A DNA stretch of 64,000 bases, taken from Parietichytrium sp. I65-24A. Lineage: Eukaryota > Sar > Bigyra > Thraustochytrida > Thraustochytriidae. Below, one piece after another: positions 41,086 to 50,959 of this stretch. A program made the translations under genes and the position numbers. Position 1 is the first letter of the stretch; each line of letters opens with the position of its first letter. The stretch is from the NCBI GenBank assembly GCA_012862575.1, contig BLSF01000016.1:558001-622000 (forward strand). The letters are read 5' to 3'. The notes beneath the pieces are model-generated. The model saw only the letters and a list, made by a program, of their open reading frames with translations. It ran no database searches and was not told the DNA's origin.

Positions 41086-43869
41086 TTACTCGTCGTCCTC
41101 GCGCGGGTCTCCGTAGCGCCACAAGTTGATGTGTTCGTTGTGAGCGGACTCCTGAGCCTCGCGAAGCTTGGTGATGAGCTTTTGGTCATCTGCACCGCGA
41201 GCAAAGCGAGCCTGTCGGGAGTCAAGGTATGCAAGACCCTCGCTCAACATAAAGGTGTTGACACACTTCTCCTCATCACCTTCCTCTGGGATGGTGTAGA
41301 GCGCCAGGCGAACCTTGCCGTCGTCAGCCTTGCCGTGTGGGACGGCAGTCAACTTCTTTCCGTATGCCAGGTCAGAGAGGCAGTAGGCTGCTTCCCTTCC
41401 ATAGTCCTTCTCAAGAGCTGGAGACTTGATGAAGGCAAGCTCGCACTCAATGGCAGCTCCGGCGTTGTCAAAGATTGACTGGTTGGCAGGGGTGCGGAGA
41501 CGGTCCATCTTGACAGTTTCTTCGTTTCCATAGTCGATGTAGCGAATACGAACAAGCTCAGAGCCGTCCTCCTCCTTGTCGATGCTAAGAATCTTGGCAC
41601 GGAACCACTTGTTTCCGGTGCCGTCGTCAAAGAGAGCGAGGCAGTTCATGTTCCTCTTTGGTTCGATGATTCCAGAGCCAGAGCCACCGGCCTTGGTTCC
41701 AACCTGCTGGCCGATCGTCTCGAGCTCCTTCTCGACAGACTCGAGTTGCGCAATCGAGGTTGGGCTCTGGTTTTGCACAAACAAGTGGCTGCCGTCCACG
41801 ATCTCACTGACAACCACTGTCATGCTGTCACCCTTGCGGCCACTAGTGTCGGCCATGGCACTGAGCTCCTCAGGGGTTGGTTCAACATAGTCCTTCCAGA
41901 TGTTGATACGCTTCTCCTTGGCGCGCTTCTCCTCCTCAATCAACTCCGATCCACAGCTGGTTTTAGTAGCGGTGTAATCGTTCACACTGGCAAGGCCTGC
42001 GCGAACAAGAGCCACTGCCAGATTGATTTGCTGGCCGCCCTGCTTGACAAAGCATTGACCGATAGCGGTACCACCCTTATCCATCGTCTCAACCTCGATG
42101 ACAACCTCGCGCTGGAGAGCCATTGCGCGGGTGTAGGTAAGAGCTTCGTTGGAGAAAGGCTCTGCCTCAGTGGCTGCGCGTCCCTTGTTGGCAGAACGAG
42201 CGCCGGATGGGGTAATAATGCCACCGAGTGCAAAGTTGAGGAGAGTGTTCTCGGATGGGATAAAGGCACGGAAGCGAGAGGCATTGATGACAAACTCAAC
42301 CACCGCCTTGTGCATGCCTGCGCGAGGCTGCCCGGAGCGCAAGCCTTGAAGAGTTGGCAGAGTGTTCTTCGCAAGCTTGGCGTCGGAGGTGAGGTCCACG
42401 TACCTGTTAACGGTGACCTGCGAGGCCTTCTTCTCGTCGTGAAGGTTCTTCTTTGCGTCCTTTGCGGACATGTGAGCAGCCTGAAGCTCGTCATAGTGAG
42501 CGGACCGCTCCTCATCAGAGCGATGGCGGAGAACCTCAGCGAGGCCCTCCTCGACCAATGCCAGAGCAGCGTTTACTTCGCCCTTCTTGGTCTGAAGGAT
42601 GACGGTTCCGAACTTGCGAGGCGCAAGTCCACTGTCCTCAGGTGGAGCACGCTCATACTCGATGTTCACCTTGACAGACTTTCCAAGAGCACGGGAGCGA
42701 AGAAACTCCTTGGCCTCGGCAGCCAATGGCTGGTCCTTAGGTTTGTTATCATCCTTTGCGCGCCTTGGAGCGAGGCGTGGTGCCCGGATAGAAGAGAGCG
42801 AAACGCGCCTTTCTTCGCACTCCCATGGTCGGTCGTTGAGTTGCTCATCGGTGCCTACACGGATGACAAGGGTGTCCCCGCTGACAACTTCTGAGACAAT
42901 GCCTTCGAAGCTCTTCGCGCCGGAGATCTTTGGGGCAACATAGTTTTTCCAGACACGAAGGTTTGCGTCCTTTGCAATCTTTGCAGCAGCGCGCAAGTGG
43001 CTGGCCTTCTCCAGGGTGGTGTACTGCATACTCCAATCGCTTGGGCGGGCGAGGCCGTGCTTGAGGAGCTCAATGCTGATATCGCCGGAAGGATGCATCA
43101 TGCTACCGAAGAACATGTTGAACTTCTCGTCTGCGCCGTTGATGACTACGGTCACATCGCGGTTGAGGAGACGAATTTCAGTAAAGTACTTTGCCTCCCT
43201 CGAGAACGGCTCCTCCTTCGACCCATCGCTCAGACGCGGGCACTGAACTCCAGCCAAGCTAAAGTTGACAAAAGTCATCTGGTTGGCCAGGAGGATCTTG
43301 AATCCGCTTCCGTCGCGAACGTACTCGACAATGGCCTTCTGCGGCTTGCCCTTCATCTTCTCCACGAACTGGGACACGCTGCCCACCTCGTAGGTGACAT
43401 TCCTGACCGCGCGCTGCAGTGCAGCGGCGTCTTTATTGAACATACCGCGGCCGCTATGCTCAGCCTCATCGCCAACGCGGACGATCTCATCGTAGTCTGC
43501 GCTACGCTCCTTCTCGTCCGAGTCCTTCTTCACCTTGGCCCAGCCCTCCCTTGCAACGATCACGCAGAGGTTCTCCTTGTTCGCGAGGCGCACGGCACCA
43601 AATTGGCGGTTGATGCTAGGAACGCTGTACTCCACGTTGAAAGCGACTTGCTTGCCCACGCAGAGGTACCTCAGAAACTCGCGAGACTGCCATGCGAAAG
43701 GCTCGTCCTTCACTTCCCCGCTGCGACCGCTGCTGCCGAGCCTTGGCGCCTGAACGGATGCCAAGGTCAGCTTAATCTCCGGTGGGGGGCCATTCTTCGG
43801 CTGTCCAATCAGCACCAGCGTGTCTCCCGAGAGCACCTCCTTCACAGTCGCTACGCCGCCGGTAGCCAT
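41086..43869 (-). CDS. SND1: Tudor staphylococcal nuclease (Tudor-SN/SND1)
   Basis: 927 residues, single exon, the usual length and order of the family: four tandem SNase-like domains (about 5-150, 165-320, 325-480, 505-650), a Tudor domain (about 730-790) embedded in a fifth, split SNase-like domain that runs to about 910. Seen: KEVLSGDTLVLIGQP at the start of SN1 and repeats of GDTLVIRVG in SN3; FNVEYSV and KVNIEYERAP in equivalent positions; the Tudor aromatic cage region FRAKILSIDKEE and VRIRYIDYGNEETV. Tudor-SN is a cytosolic RNA-binding and RNA-cleaving protein of stress granules, RISC and RNA decay. C-ending codon bias is strong, as in the H+-pyrophosphatase, and also opens long antisense frames that are not genes. 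Confidence 0.96.
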   Translation of the reverse strand: MATGGVATVKEVLSGDTLVLIGQPKNGPPPEIKLTLASVQAPRLGSSGRSGEVKDEPFAWQSREFLRYLCVGKQVAFNVEYSVPSINRQFGAVRLANKENLCVIVAREGWAKVKKDSDEKERSADYDEIVRVGDEAEHSGRGMFNKDAAALQRAVRNVTYEVGSVSQFVEKMKGKPQKAIVEYVRDGSGFKILLANQMTFVNFSLAGVQCPRLSDGSKEEPFSREAKYFTEIRLLNRDVTVVINGADEKFNMFFGSMMHPSGDISIELLKHGLARPSDWSMQYTTLEKASHLRAAAKIAKDANLRVWKNYVAPKISGAKSFEGIVSEVVSGDTLVIRVGTDEQLNDRPWECEERRVSLSSIRAPRLAPRRAKDDNKPKDQPLAAEAKEFLRSRALGKSVKVNIEYERAPPEDSGLAPRKFGTVILQTKKGEVNAALALVEEGLAEVLRHRSDEERSAHYDELQAAHMSAKDAKKNLHDEKKASQVTVNRYVDLTSDAKLAKNTLPTLQGLRSGQPRAGMHKAVVEFVINASRFRAFIPSENTLLNFALGGIITPSGARSANKGRAATEAEPFSNEALTYTRAMALQREVVIEVETMDKGGTAIGQCFVKQGGQQINLAVALVRAGLASVNDYTATKTSCGSELIEEEKRAKEKRINIWKDYVEPTPEELSAMADTSGRKGDSMTVVVSEIVDGSHLFVQNQSPTSIAQLESVEKELETIGQQVGTKAGGSGSGIIEPKRNMNCLALFDDGTGNKWFRAKILSIDKEEDGSELVRIRYIDYGNEETVKMDRLRTPANQSIFDNAGAAIECELAFIKSPALEKDYGREAAYCLSDLAYGKKLTAVPHGKADDGKVRLALYTIPEEGDEEKCVNTFMLSEGLAYLDSRQARFARGADDQKLITKLREAQESAHNEHINLWRYGDPREDDE

Positions 43870-45774
43870 CTTCGCGCTTCACTCCTCAAAAAAGCTCCCA
43901 GTCCTCAATACTCCTGCCCACAATTCCGCATTCCGCATTCCAGCGCACGCAAGCACAAGCACAAGCAAAGCACAAACAATAACACAAACACACACACGGT
44001 CAGCGATCTCACTCAATCACAACTTGCAAACACGTCCAACTGGGCAAACGCTCTCCTCAAGGCGGCGCCTTGCACGTGCTAACACAAACACAAACGCAAA
44101 CGCAAACGCAAACGCAAACGCAAATGATATGTGCATTTGCAGTTGCATTTGCATATGCAAACGCAAACATAAACACAAACACGCGCAGTCCACTTACGGC
44201 AACTCGATCGCACTGCACTGCCAACCTCCTTCGTCTTTCGTCCTCTGTCTCTCCGTCTCTTGTCTCTCTGTGTCTCTGTCTCTCTGTCTATCCATACTAT
44301 CCATCTATCTATGCACTATCTATCAATCTCTCTTTCCATTCCGGACAATCTCTACAAATCTGTACAATCTCAATGTTCACGATACGTTGATGTTTGTTCA
44401 CTGCGCGGTAAGAGCCTCTCCTTCATTATTGTTTGGGATACTATGGCCTTAAAGGTTTAGGGGTGAGGTGTAGTGCTCGATAGGACTGGTTTGGTAGATC
44501 GAGAGGGTAGGAGTGGATAGGAGTGGCCGATGTTAGTGGATAGGCTAAGTGGGGAGTAGGTCTGGGGAGGTACATGTACAGCGTGGACTACGCGAGTTTC
44601 TACTGATTTGCTAGGCTGGGGGTATATCAAATGATGTGTGTGGTGAACTTTTTGCCCGCTTAAGGAAAACGGTAGTTAGGATATGGCGGATGCAATTTCG
44701 GTCAATTATAAGATATGGTAAGATGTTATAGGAGGGATGTATCTATAAGAGTGTAATAAGCATATTGCTTAGGTGAGCGACGATGACACCTGGCGAGATT
44801 GACGTGGCTATCGAGTCCGGTAGTACTTCATAGGACCACCCGAGTTTGTGAGGGCAAATCTGCGGCTGATAGGCCACTACACTTGAGTGTAGCAACATCT
44901 TACTGAGAAGCTCATTTTGTTCGCCCAGATTCCGGTGATACGTAACCCTAACCTTCGGTCAGGTCGACTCCGCCAACCTGGAGCGGAACGCATTTATTTC
45001 AACCAAAGTTCAACCGTAGATTCCGGAGTTCGACTCTTTGGGCGCCCTCGATCACGCGGTCGAGCGGTGAGCGGTACATTCTATCTACCAACATCCATAG
45101 TATAAAAAGAGCTGGAGAAGGCGAAAAGGATCGCAAAGATTTTCGTTGCACGAAACTATCCATGCGCGCGCGCCAGTCCAGCGCTAGCAAAGACTACCCA
45201 TCTCTCAGCGCCCCAGCTCCAGCGTTCGTTGTGGTTGGGCCAGTCCTAGTGGATCCATAACAAAATCATAGGCTCGGACCTGAGATCCATTCTTGACGAA
45301 ACGATCCTCCTCAGTTTGATCAAGTACTTACTGTTAGTTTGAGATCAATGATTGTTTGTTTTCGTGAAGATGAACATCATTGACATCAACATCGACATCG
45401 ATGGATACTCTGTGTTCTCTGTGTGGTCGGAAAGCGACAAGCGATTTGAAGAGTGGGGTCGCGCGGAGTGCCTGGTCTCTCTTTTGGAATGCAAAGTGTT
45501 CTTGAACTCCAAAGAATAGGAGGCAAGTTTCAATCTATCAAAAACAAAATTCAACAAAGTCGCACCCAAGTTTTAAAACAGTAAGTTTTGACTTTGACTG
45601 AAACAGAGAAGAGTACTACTCACTCACGTGTGAGTCAATCAGTCAGTCAGTCACTCGCCCAAGGGACGCGCAAAGCTCACACACAAAGCAGAGGAGAACG
45701 TGGGCCGCGGAAGGAGCTGTTGTGACCTGCACGATTGTAAGAGAGCGTTTGGGTCGAGTTTGCGATAAAGGCAA
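43870..45774. other. Divergent intergenic region with CAAACG array
   Basis: About 1.9 kb between the start of Tudor-SN (-) and the SAM-like gene (+). A CAAACG hexamer array lies at 44081-44125, a TTTGCATATGCAAA palindrome at 44148-44161, and CTCTGTCT-type repeats near 44245-44310. A TATA-like TATAAAAAG lies at about 45100. The stretch 44460-45300 is rich in short TAG/GGTAG words and holds no ORF of note. Confidence 0.55.
44081..44125. repeat. CAAACG hexamer array
   Basis: About seven tandem units of CAAACG/CAAACA upstream of Tudor-SN, followed by the ATTTGCATATGCAAA palindromic stretch. Confidence 0.85.
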
Positions 45775-46398
45775 ATGGCTTTTGCTTCGTGGCAGGCCGG
45801 AGCGGCAAGGCTCGCGAAAGGCTTGGTGCGCAACCAGCATAAGAATGGCAGTGTGATGGGATGGACTGTGGCGCGAGCTGGAACGCCCAACTGGGCCAGT
45901 GCGTGGAGCGGAAGCGCAATGCACATGTCGACGGACTCTGCCAAGACCTTGGACGAATTTGTGCAGGAAGCCATGGGCAAATGCGGGTTGGAGGACGTAA
46001 GTTGTTTGTTTGTGCAAAAGCGAGATGAGTTCGGCGACAGGCTGATCGCGAGCTGGATTCTTTGCTGATTTGCCTCTTGTATGTGCTTTTTGGTTGCGTA
46101 GTTCACAGAGGAGACCATCCAGCGCCTCAAGGATGCTCAGGTAATCAACACAAATTTGCTCTTCCGCCTCACAGACGCTGATCTTAAGGGTGCTGGGCTC
46201 TCCGTTGGCGCTTCGCGAGCACTCAAGGACGCTATCGCAGACGTGAAGCGGGGTAAGTTTTCGCGTTTGTAGTTTCTTATCTTGCTTCGTGGTGTCTAAC
46301 GATGTATGTTTCAAACCACAGCCGATGTTGTTGCTCGTACCGGAGAAAGAGCTCAGGTTCGACGCGCGTTGAGCATGAAAGAGAAACGCGGCTTCTAA
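45775..46398 (+). CDS. Small SAM-like-domain protein, probably mitochondrial, 3 exons
   Basis: Exons 45775-45996, 46102-46252 and 46322-46398; introns GTAAGT...GCGTAG (105 nt) and GTAAGT...CCACAG (69 nt); phases agree and give 149 residues. The N-terminus (MAFASWQAGAARLAKGLVRN) is basic, amphipathic and acid-free, as in mitochondrial presequences. Residues 58-122 form one helical domain (LDEFVQEAMGKCGLEDFTEE, then LKDAQVINTNLLFRLTDADL and GLSVGASRALKDAIADV), which resembles a SAM domain by its spacing of short helices and the final LKDAI helix. The tail is basic. I know no named homologue. SAM-like identity is by pattern only. Confidence 0.75.
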
Positions 46399-46818
46399 AA
46401 AAAAAAGTCCTGCACGGGCAAATGGGGGTTTGAAATGGGCCCTCGCTCAGCTAGGCGCCAAGAAGGAAAACGCAGAGCTTGAGCACCAACTTCCCCTTTC
46501 CCCCCTTGCCTGACGCGCATACCTTATTTATCTAAAGTCAAGCAACCGAGCGAACGAAAACACACAGTATATAATCATTTTTCGTTTTTTAAAAGAGATG
46601 AGAAGTTTGCATACAATTTGTTCGCGGTCCTCACGCACACATCTAATCGACTGCATTTCCTTCCTCACTGATTGATATACATCATATACCTTGTACTGGT
46701 ATCGATCGGTATTTCGCCTAATGCAGCCACTTACATTTGTGGTCAAGTCTTGTCAAGTTCGAAGGACCGGGACAATGTATTGTAATGTCGCTTGGAAGAG
46801 TTGGCGTTATGCCCGAAA
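46399..46818. other. Convergent intergenic region
   Basis: 420 bases between the SAM-like gene (+) and CWF19L2 (-). It starts with an A-run just after the stop. No gene seen. Confidence 0.6.
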
Positions 46819-48825
46819 TCATTGGTTTGATAAATCGAATCGCTGAAAACTCTTTTTGAACTCCTCGACGCGGCGCATCTGTGCGGCGTACCCATCTTGG
46901 TGTCTTCCGAAGCGAAGATTGGCCTCACCTTTGACGCCTCGCAAAACCTCGAAGCCGAAGTCTCGCTTGTATTTCGTCGGGTCCTCGATTACGTGCGCAT
47001 ACCCCCCGCTTGCATACCCGCCACCACCCCAGGCGACGTGAAAGTATGCGAAATTTGGAGGGATGCAGCTCGCGATGGACTTGGACGAAGTATCAATGAC
47101 TTTGTGGTGTGCCCCAGCCCACTCATCTCCACTCTCCAGAAGAGCCTTTTTAAAAAACATCGGAACCGTTTCAGCTTCACCCTCGTCTACAGGCACACAC
47201 TCTATGCAGGTGTGCGCCCCCATTCTTGATGGATTAAGGACAGTTTCCATGTAGACTAACGATTGCCCCTGCTGCAAAACCATCTTCTCCAAACTGGACT
47301 TGAAACGATTCACCTCCTCTAACACATCCTGGGAAGCGGCAGTCATGGAAGGGATAGCTTCGATGGGAACAATTCTACACTGAAGAATGTCGAGAGCTGT
47401 CTGTGGTAGCATCAGCATCACGTGCCTCCCGGTCGCGACGACAAGGTGCGATTTAAACCGTGATGAACTGCGGGAAAATTCGCTTCTGTTCTCTGCCAAT
47501 TGCGCCTTGTGATGTGCGTTAATTGCTTCCTGCCGATCCTGGTCGAGCGCACGGGCATCCGTCATCCTCGAGCGCTTGGAGCGAAAGAGATTTTCCAAAT
47601 CTTTTGCAGATGGATCCCCGAGCATCTCCTCGTCGGCCCCGCTCCTACTTGAGGACTGAGGAAACTTGGACTTGTGTCGACCTTTCAGCAAGTTCTCCAT
47701 CAAGGCATGGTCCATGCCCTTGTCCATTCTCTCTCGCCTCTGCATCTCCTCAATGGACATTTCGGCGTCCGCTACCTCCAGCTCCTTGTCTGTGTAAAGC
47801 CCGCGTTTTCGTTTGCGTTCGTCAACACGTGACTCCGAGGACAGCACTCGGCCTGCATCAAGACTCGACAAATACCGCCCGTGACGGTCAAGTGCAGCTA
47901 CCACTTCTTGCTCTGCCTGTTGCACAGGTTTTCTTTCCGCTAGTTTTGCTTGCTCGATCTGCGTCTGGAGGCTGACATATAACTCAGTGTCCCCTGCGAG
48001 CCTGGCTCTCATGGCCTTGGCGGTGAGCTTGTTAAGCTCTTTCGGCCCAAGCACTCCACCTTCGCTCGACACAGTAACAGAGGTCCCAATCTCTTTTTCT
48101 CTGCCGCGTTCCGCAGAGCTGAGAGGAGGGATCCTAGACTCCATCTGCTTTGCAATCGGAGCCTGAACCGACTCGGTCTTCGGGTCAAAGAGCCCGTATG
48201 GTCTATGTGTCAGAGGATCCCGCAGCCCTTGCGCAACTTCGTCCAAGATATGCTGAGCTACTTTGGGTTCATCCCGTGAAGCAGGCTCCATTTGCGGTGT
48301 CCGATGCGGACCAACAGGCTTGATCATTGCATCACCTTCATCCGGCCGAGCATCCGATGGATTCGACGCATTCACATTCACATTCACATTCACATTCGCA
48401 TTTGCATTCGCATTCACATTCGCAATCGATGAGCTAGGTGCAGCAAACCAATCGAGACCAGCAGCTCTCCGCGCAGCTTGAAGATCCTGTGCATCGAGAC
48501 CATTTCGTCCTTCGTCTCTCTTCTCATCTCTCGCAGATTTCCTTTCCCTTTTCAATCCCAAATTCTTTCCTTTCACACTACTGCCAAAGCCGGAGCTCAC
48601 GGAAGCGGACGAGTCACTGCTACTGTCTTCGTCACTGGCAAAGTCATAACCTGTTCTCCTAGATCGCTTCTTACTCTTGCTCTTTTTCTCCTTCTTCTCC
48701 TTTTTATCCTTTTTCTCTCTCTTGTCCTTTTTCTCCTTTTTCTCCTTTCTGCTGTGCCTCTTTTTGCTTCTGCTCTTCCTCTCTTTCCTGCTTCTTTCCA
48801 CGTCCCTCTCGTCCTCTCTGCCCAT
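46819..48825 (-). CDS. CWF19L2: CWF19-like protein 2 (spliceosome-associated, CwfJ family)
   Basis: 668 residues, single exon, ATG at 48825. The family works with the debranching enzyme Dbr1 in late splicing and intron lariat turnover. Seen: a highly charged Lys/Glu/Arg/Ser N-terminus (KKEKKDKREKKDKKEKK, about 25-60) typical of nuclear splicing factors; a middle region with MSIEEMQRRERMDKG; CwfJ_C_1 (about 425-550, HLVVATGRHVMLMLPQ, then the HIT-like MGAHTCIECVPVDEGEAE with its Cys); and CwfJ_C_2 (about 560-665) with FAYFHVAWGGGGYASGGYAH, EDPTKYKRDFGFEVLRG and AQMRRVEEFKKSFQRFD. A NANANANVNVNVN run near residue 140-150 comes from an in-frame hexamer microsatellite. Confidence 0.95.
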   Translation of the reverse strand: MGREDERDVERSRKERKSRSKKRHSRKEKKEKKDKREKKDKKEKKEKKSKSKKRSRRTGYDFASDEDSSSDSSASVSSGFGSSVKGKNLGLKRERKSARDEKRDEGRNGLDAQDLQAARRAAGLDWFAAPSSSIANVNANANANVNVNVNVNASNPSDARPDEGDAMIKPVGPHRTPQMEPASRDEPKVAQHILDEVAQGLRDPLTHRPYGLFDPKTESVQAPIAKQMESRIPPLSSAERGREKEIGTSVTVSSEGGVLGPKELNKLTAKAMRARLAGDTELYVSLQTQIEQAKLAERKPVQQAEQEVVAALDRHGRYLSSLDAGRVLSSESRVDERKRKRGLYTDKELEVADAEMSIEEMQRRERMDKGMDHALMENLLKGRHKSKFPQSSSRSGADEEMLGDPSAKDLENLFRSKRSRMTDARALDQDRQEAINAHHKAQLAENRSEFSRSSSRFKSHLVVATGRHVMLMLPQTALDILQCRIVPIEAIPSMTAASQDVLEEVNRFKSSLEKMVLQQGQSLVYMETVLNPSRMGAHTCIECVPVDEGEAETVPMFFKKALLESGDEWAGAHHKVIDTSSKSIASCIPPNFAYFHVAWGGGGYASGGYAHVIEDPTKYKRDFGFEVLRGVKGEANLRFGRHQDGYAAQMRRVEEFKKSFQRFDLSNQ
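48364..48424. repeat. In-frame hexamer microsatellite inside CWF19L2
   Basis: About ten CATTCA/CATTCG units on the plus strand, read on the minus strand as Asn-Val/Asn-Ala dipeptides within the disordered part of CWF19L2. Length is likely to vary among strains without breaking the frame. Confidence 0.85.
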
Positions 48826-49625
48826 CTTCTTCGTACGCGTTGTGTGTGTGTGAGTGAGTGTGTATAGGTTATAGTATAAACTAGTCAGTTCATTAGCCGA
48901 TCGGTGTCCCCGCGCACACAGGTGGGTGTACGCGCTTTTGCTTTTTCGATTGGGGGATGGAACAAGGAAGGCTTCCTTCCTCCTTGAAAGTTCTTCGTTC
49001 GCGAATGATCGATTTTGTTCTCTGGAGAACCGGAGAACCCGAGAACCCAGGGGGGACGGAAGATTCCAATTCCCCCTAATGATGCTAGTAGTAAACTACT
49101 GGGTCCGCCCTTTTGGAGTAGTCATGGGAGATGCTCTGCAGAGCTAGCTACTGGAAATGGTAGGACTATGAGAGACGTGCACGGAAGAGTGTGCAGAGAC
49201 GTCGAAGCGTCTGCGCATGTCTGCGCTGCGTACTGAGTACACCGTTAAAAGGGTTCCGCGGAGAGAAGGAAGGTGAGTCGTATGATTTTTTTGTTTTGAC
49301 ACGTACTTCATAGATGCACACAGTTCACAAGTGGATTGTGGGAAATTGTGGGAGACTGTGGGAGACTGTGGGAAAATTTGAACGTCGGAACACTCGAAAC
49401 TGACGACTGAAAGGAAGAACAGACCTTGTGCAGCGTGGCTTTAGTGCGTGAAGAGTGCATCTTGTGAAAATCTGCGAGGAGTTTGAGTGTTTGTGGACAT
49501 TGATACGTCATTTAGAGCGAACGAGACATTGCCACTCCAAACGGGGGTTCAAGAGAGGCAAATTTCGTGAGATAGAAAAGGAGGTGCCAAAGGGTTGTCT
49601 TTTCAAAACGCACAGAGGTGTTGAA
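48826..49625. other. Divergent promoter region with GTGGGAGACT repeats
   Basis: 800 bases between the starts of CWF19L2 (-) and the metallo-hydrolase (+). A TG/AG-rich run lies at 48839-48862, GAGAACC repeats near 49020-49050, and GTGGGAGACT repeats at 49333-49378. The frame of the downstream gene is open back to 49455 but without an ATG. Confidence 0.55.
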
Positions 49626-50696
49626 ATGTCTCTCGTTGTCCAGGAAGGCGGCGTCGAAGTTTACCAGCTGCTGTGCGGCAGAGACGTTTGCAGCGCGAAG
49701 GATGCCGAGAGCCATTCCGCGCCGCAAGGGGAGGGGAATGCAATCAGCGGAGCGAAAACAGACGCTGCGATTGCCCATCTAGTGCAGCGATTCGCCTTCC
49801 AGATGGCTAACTACGTGTACGTCATCGCCGACAGCCAGTCTCGCACAGCTGTCGTCATCGACCCGGCCTGGGACCCGGCAGGAGTCGGGAGGTTCTGCGA
49901 CGCCCACGGTTGGCGAATCACCGACGCTCTTTTTACACATCGTCATTTTGACCACACTGGTGGAGTACTACCAAGGGCCATGACTGGTCTGCCAGAAGCT
50001 GTTCGGCTACCTGGGCTGGCGGAGTGGATCGCAGCAGGTGTCCGAGTGCACGTCGGCAGGCGAGATGTTAGCGCGACCGCTGGGCAGTGCGGCGTTTCTG
50101 TGGAGCAAATTGTCAGTCTCGTGGATAAGAGCACCGTCGAGGTTGGTTCCGCCTCCAAGACGAGCCTCAGGGCGTTGGAAACCCCGGGCCATACACCCGG
50201 CTCCGTTTGTCTGCTGTTGGAACTTGCAACTGCGACATCGGGATCGGGAGCGCCACAAAGATTACTTTTCACCGGAGATACGCTGTTCATCGGGTCGTGT
50301 GGTAGGGTAGACCTGCCCGAATCTCACGTTGGCGAGATGCTTCAATCTCTGGCTCGGCTAAGCTCCATGCCCGAAGATACAATGGTTTTGCCTGGACACA
50401 ACTACGCCATGCCGGCGCACAGTACAATAGGCGACGAAAGAAGCACGAATGGCATGATGATGCAAGCGATGCGAAGAATCCAGTCTGGTGGCAATGGTCG
50501 CATTGATCCCGAGCCAGTTGCTGCATTCCTTCCACTTCCAGATTATCTCGGGGTCGTCCGAAAAGTTTTCGACCGTTATCAATCTAGTGGTATACACGAA
50601 TGTGACTCGTCGTCTGGCACGGGCGAATCAGCTTGCGGTTGCCTCGGCTGCGAGCGGGACTTGCCAAACGTGTCTCAGCTAGAATCTCATTTTTGA
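49626..50696 (+). CDS. Metallo-beta-lactamase-fold hydrolase, glyoxalase II/persulfide dioxygenase type
   Basis: 356 residues from the ATG at 49626. Seen: the metal-binding THRHFDHTGG, the second ligand in ETPGHTPGSVCLLLE, then FTGDTLFIGSCGRVDLPES and PGHNYAMPAHSTIGDERSTN. The set HxHxDH, H, D, H is complete. The CGRxDLP and STIGDERSTN words place it in the branch of glyoxalase-II-like and ETHE1-like hydrolases; substrate (lactoylglutathione or glutathione persulfide) cannot be decided from sequence. The N-terminal about 50 residues are not conserved and lack a clear mitochondrial presequence. The C-terminal 35 residues add a Cys-rich tail (ACGCLGCERD) that is unusual for the family. Confidence 0.88.
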   Translation: MSLVVQEGGVEVYQLLCGRDVCSAKDAESHSAPQGEGNAISGAKTDAAIAHLVQRFAFQMANYVYVIADSQSRTAVVIDPAWDPAGVGRFCDAHGWRITDALFTHRHFDHTGGVLPRAMTGLPEAVRLPGLAEWIAAGVRVHVGRRDVSATAGQCGVSVEQIVSLVDKSTVEVGSASKTSLRALETPGHTPGSVCLLLELATATSGSGAPQRLLFTGDTLFIGSCGRVDLPESHVGEMLQSLARLSSMPEDTMVLPGHNYAMPAHSTIGDERSTNGMMMQAMRRIQSGGNGRIDPEPVAAFLPLPDYLGVVRKVFDRYQSSGIHECDSSSGTGESACGCLGCERDLPNVSQLESHF

Positions 50697-50959
50697 CGAA
50701 CCACCGCACCATTCCACTCCGCACCTCTGTCCGTCCGCGCTGATCATGTAAAATTCAAGAATGCGAAAGATTAATTGCATAAACAGAATGAAGAGGAGCA
50801 GCGTATTTACTGCACGGTCTCCTTATCCGCTTCGCAGGGCGACCACCCCGGTCGCTCATCTGCCGGAGGCGTTTCTAAAATTTTTTAATTTTCGTGGCGC
50901 CATGGAAGCACTAGATGTTTTCGAAATCGTAGCCCCGGTAAGCGCCAAACACATGTGCA

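Noticed and set aside
41746-44082. Two long plus-strand frames (382 and 361 codons) antisense to Tudor-SN
   Set aside because: Same codon-bias shadow effect. No motifs, while the sense strand is a complete Tudor-SN.
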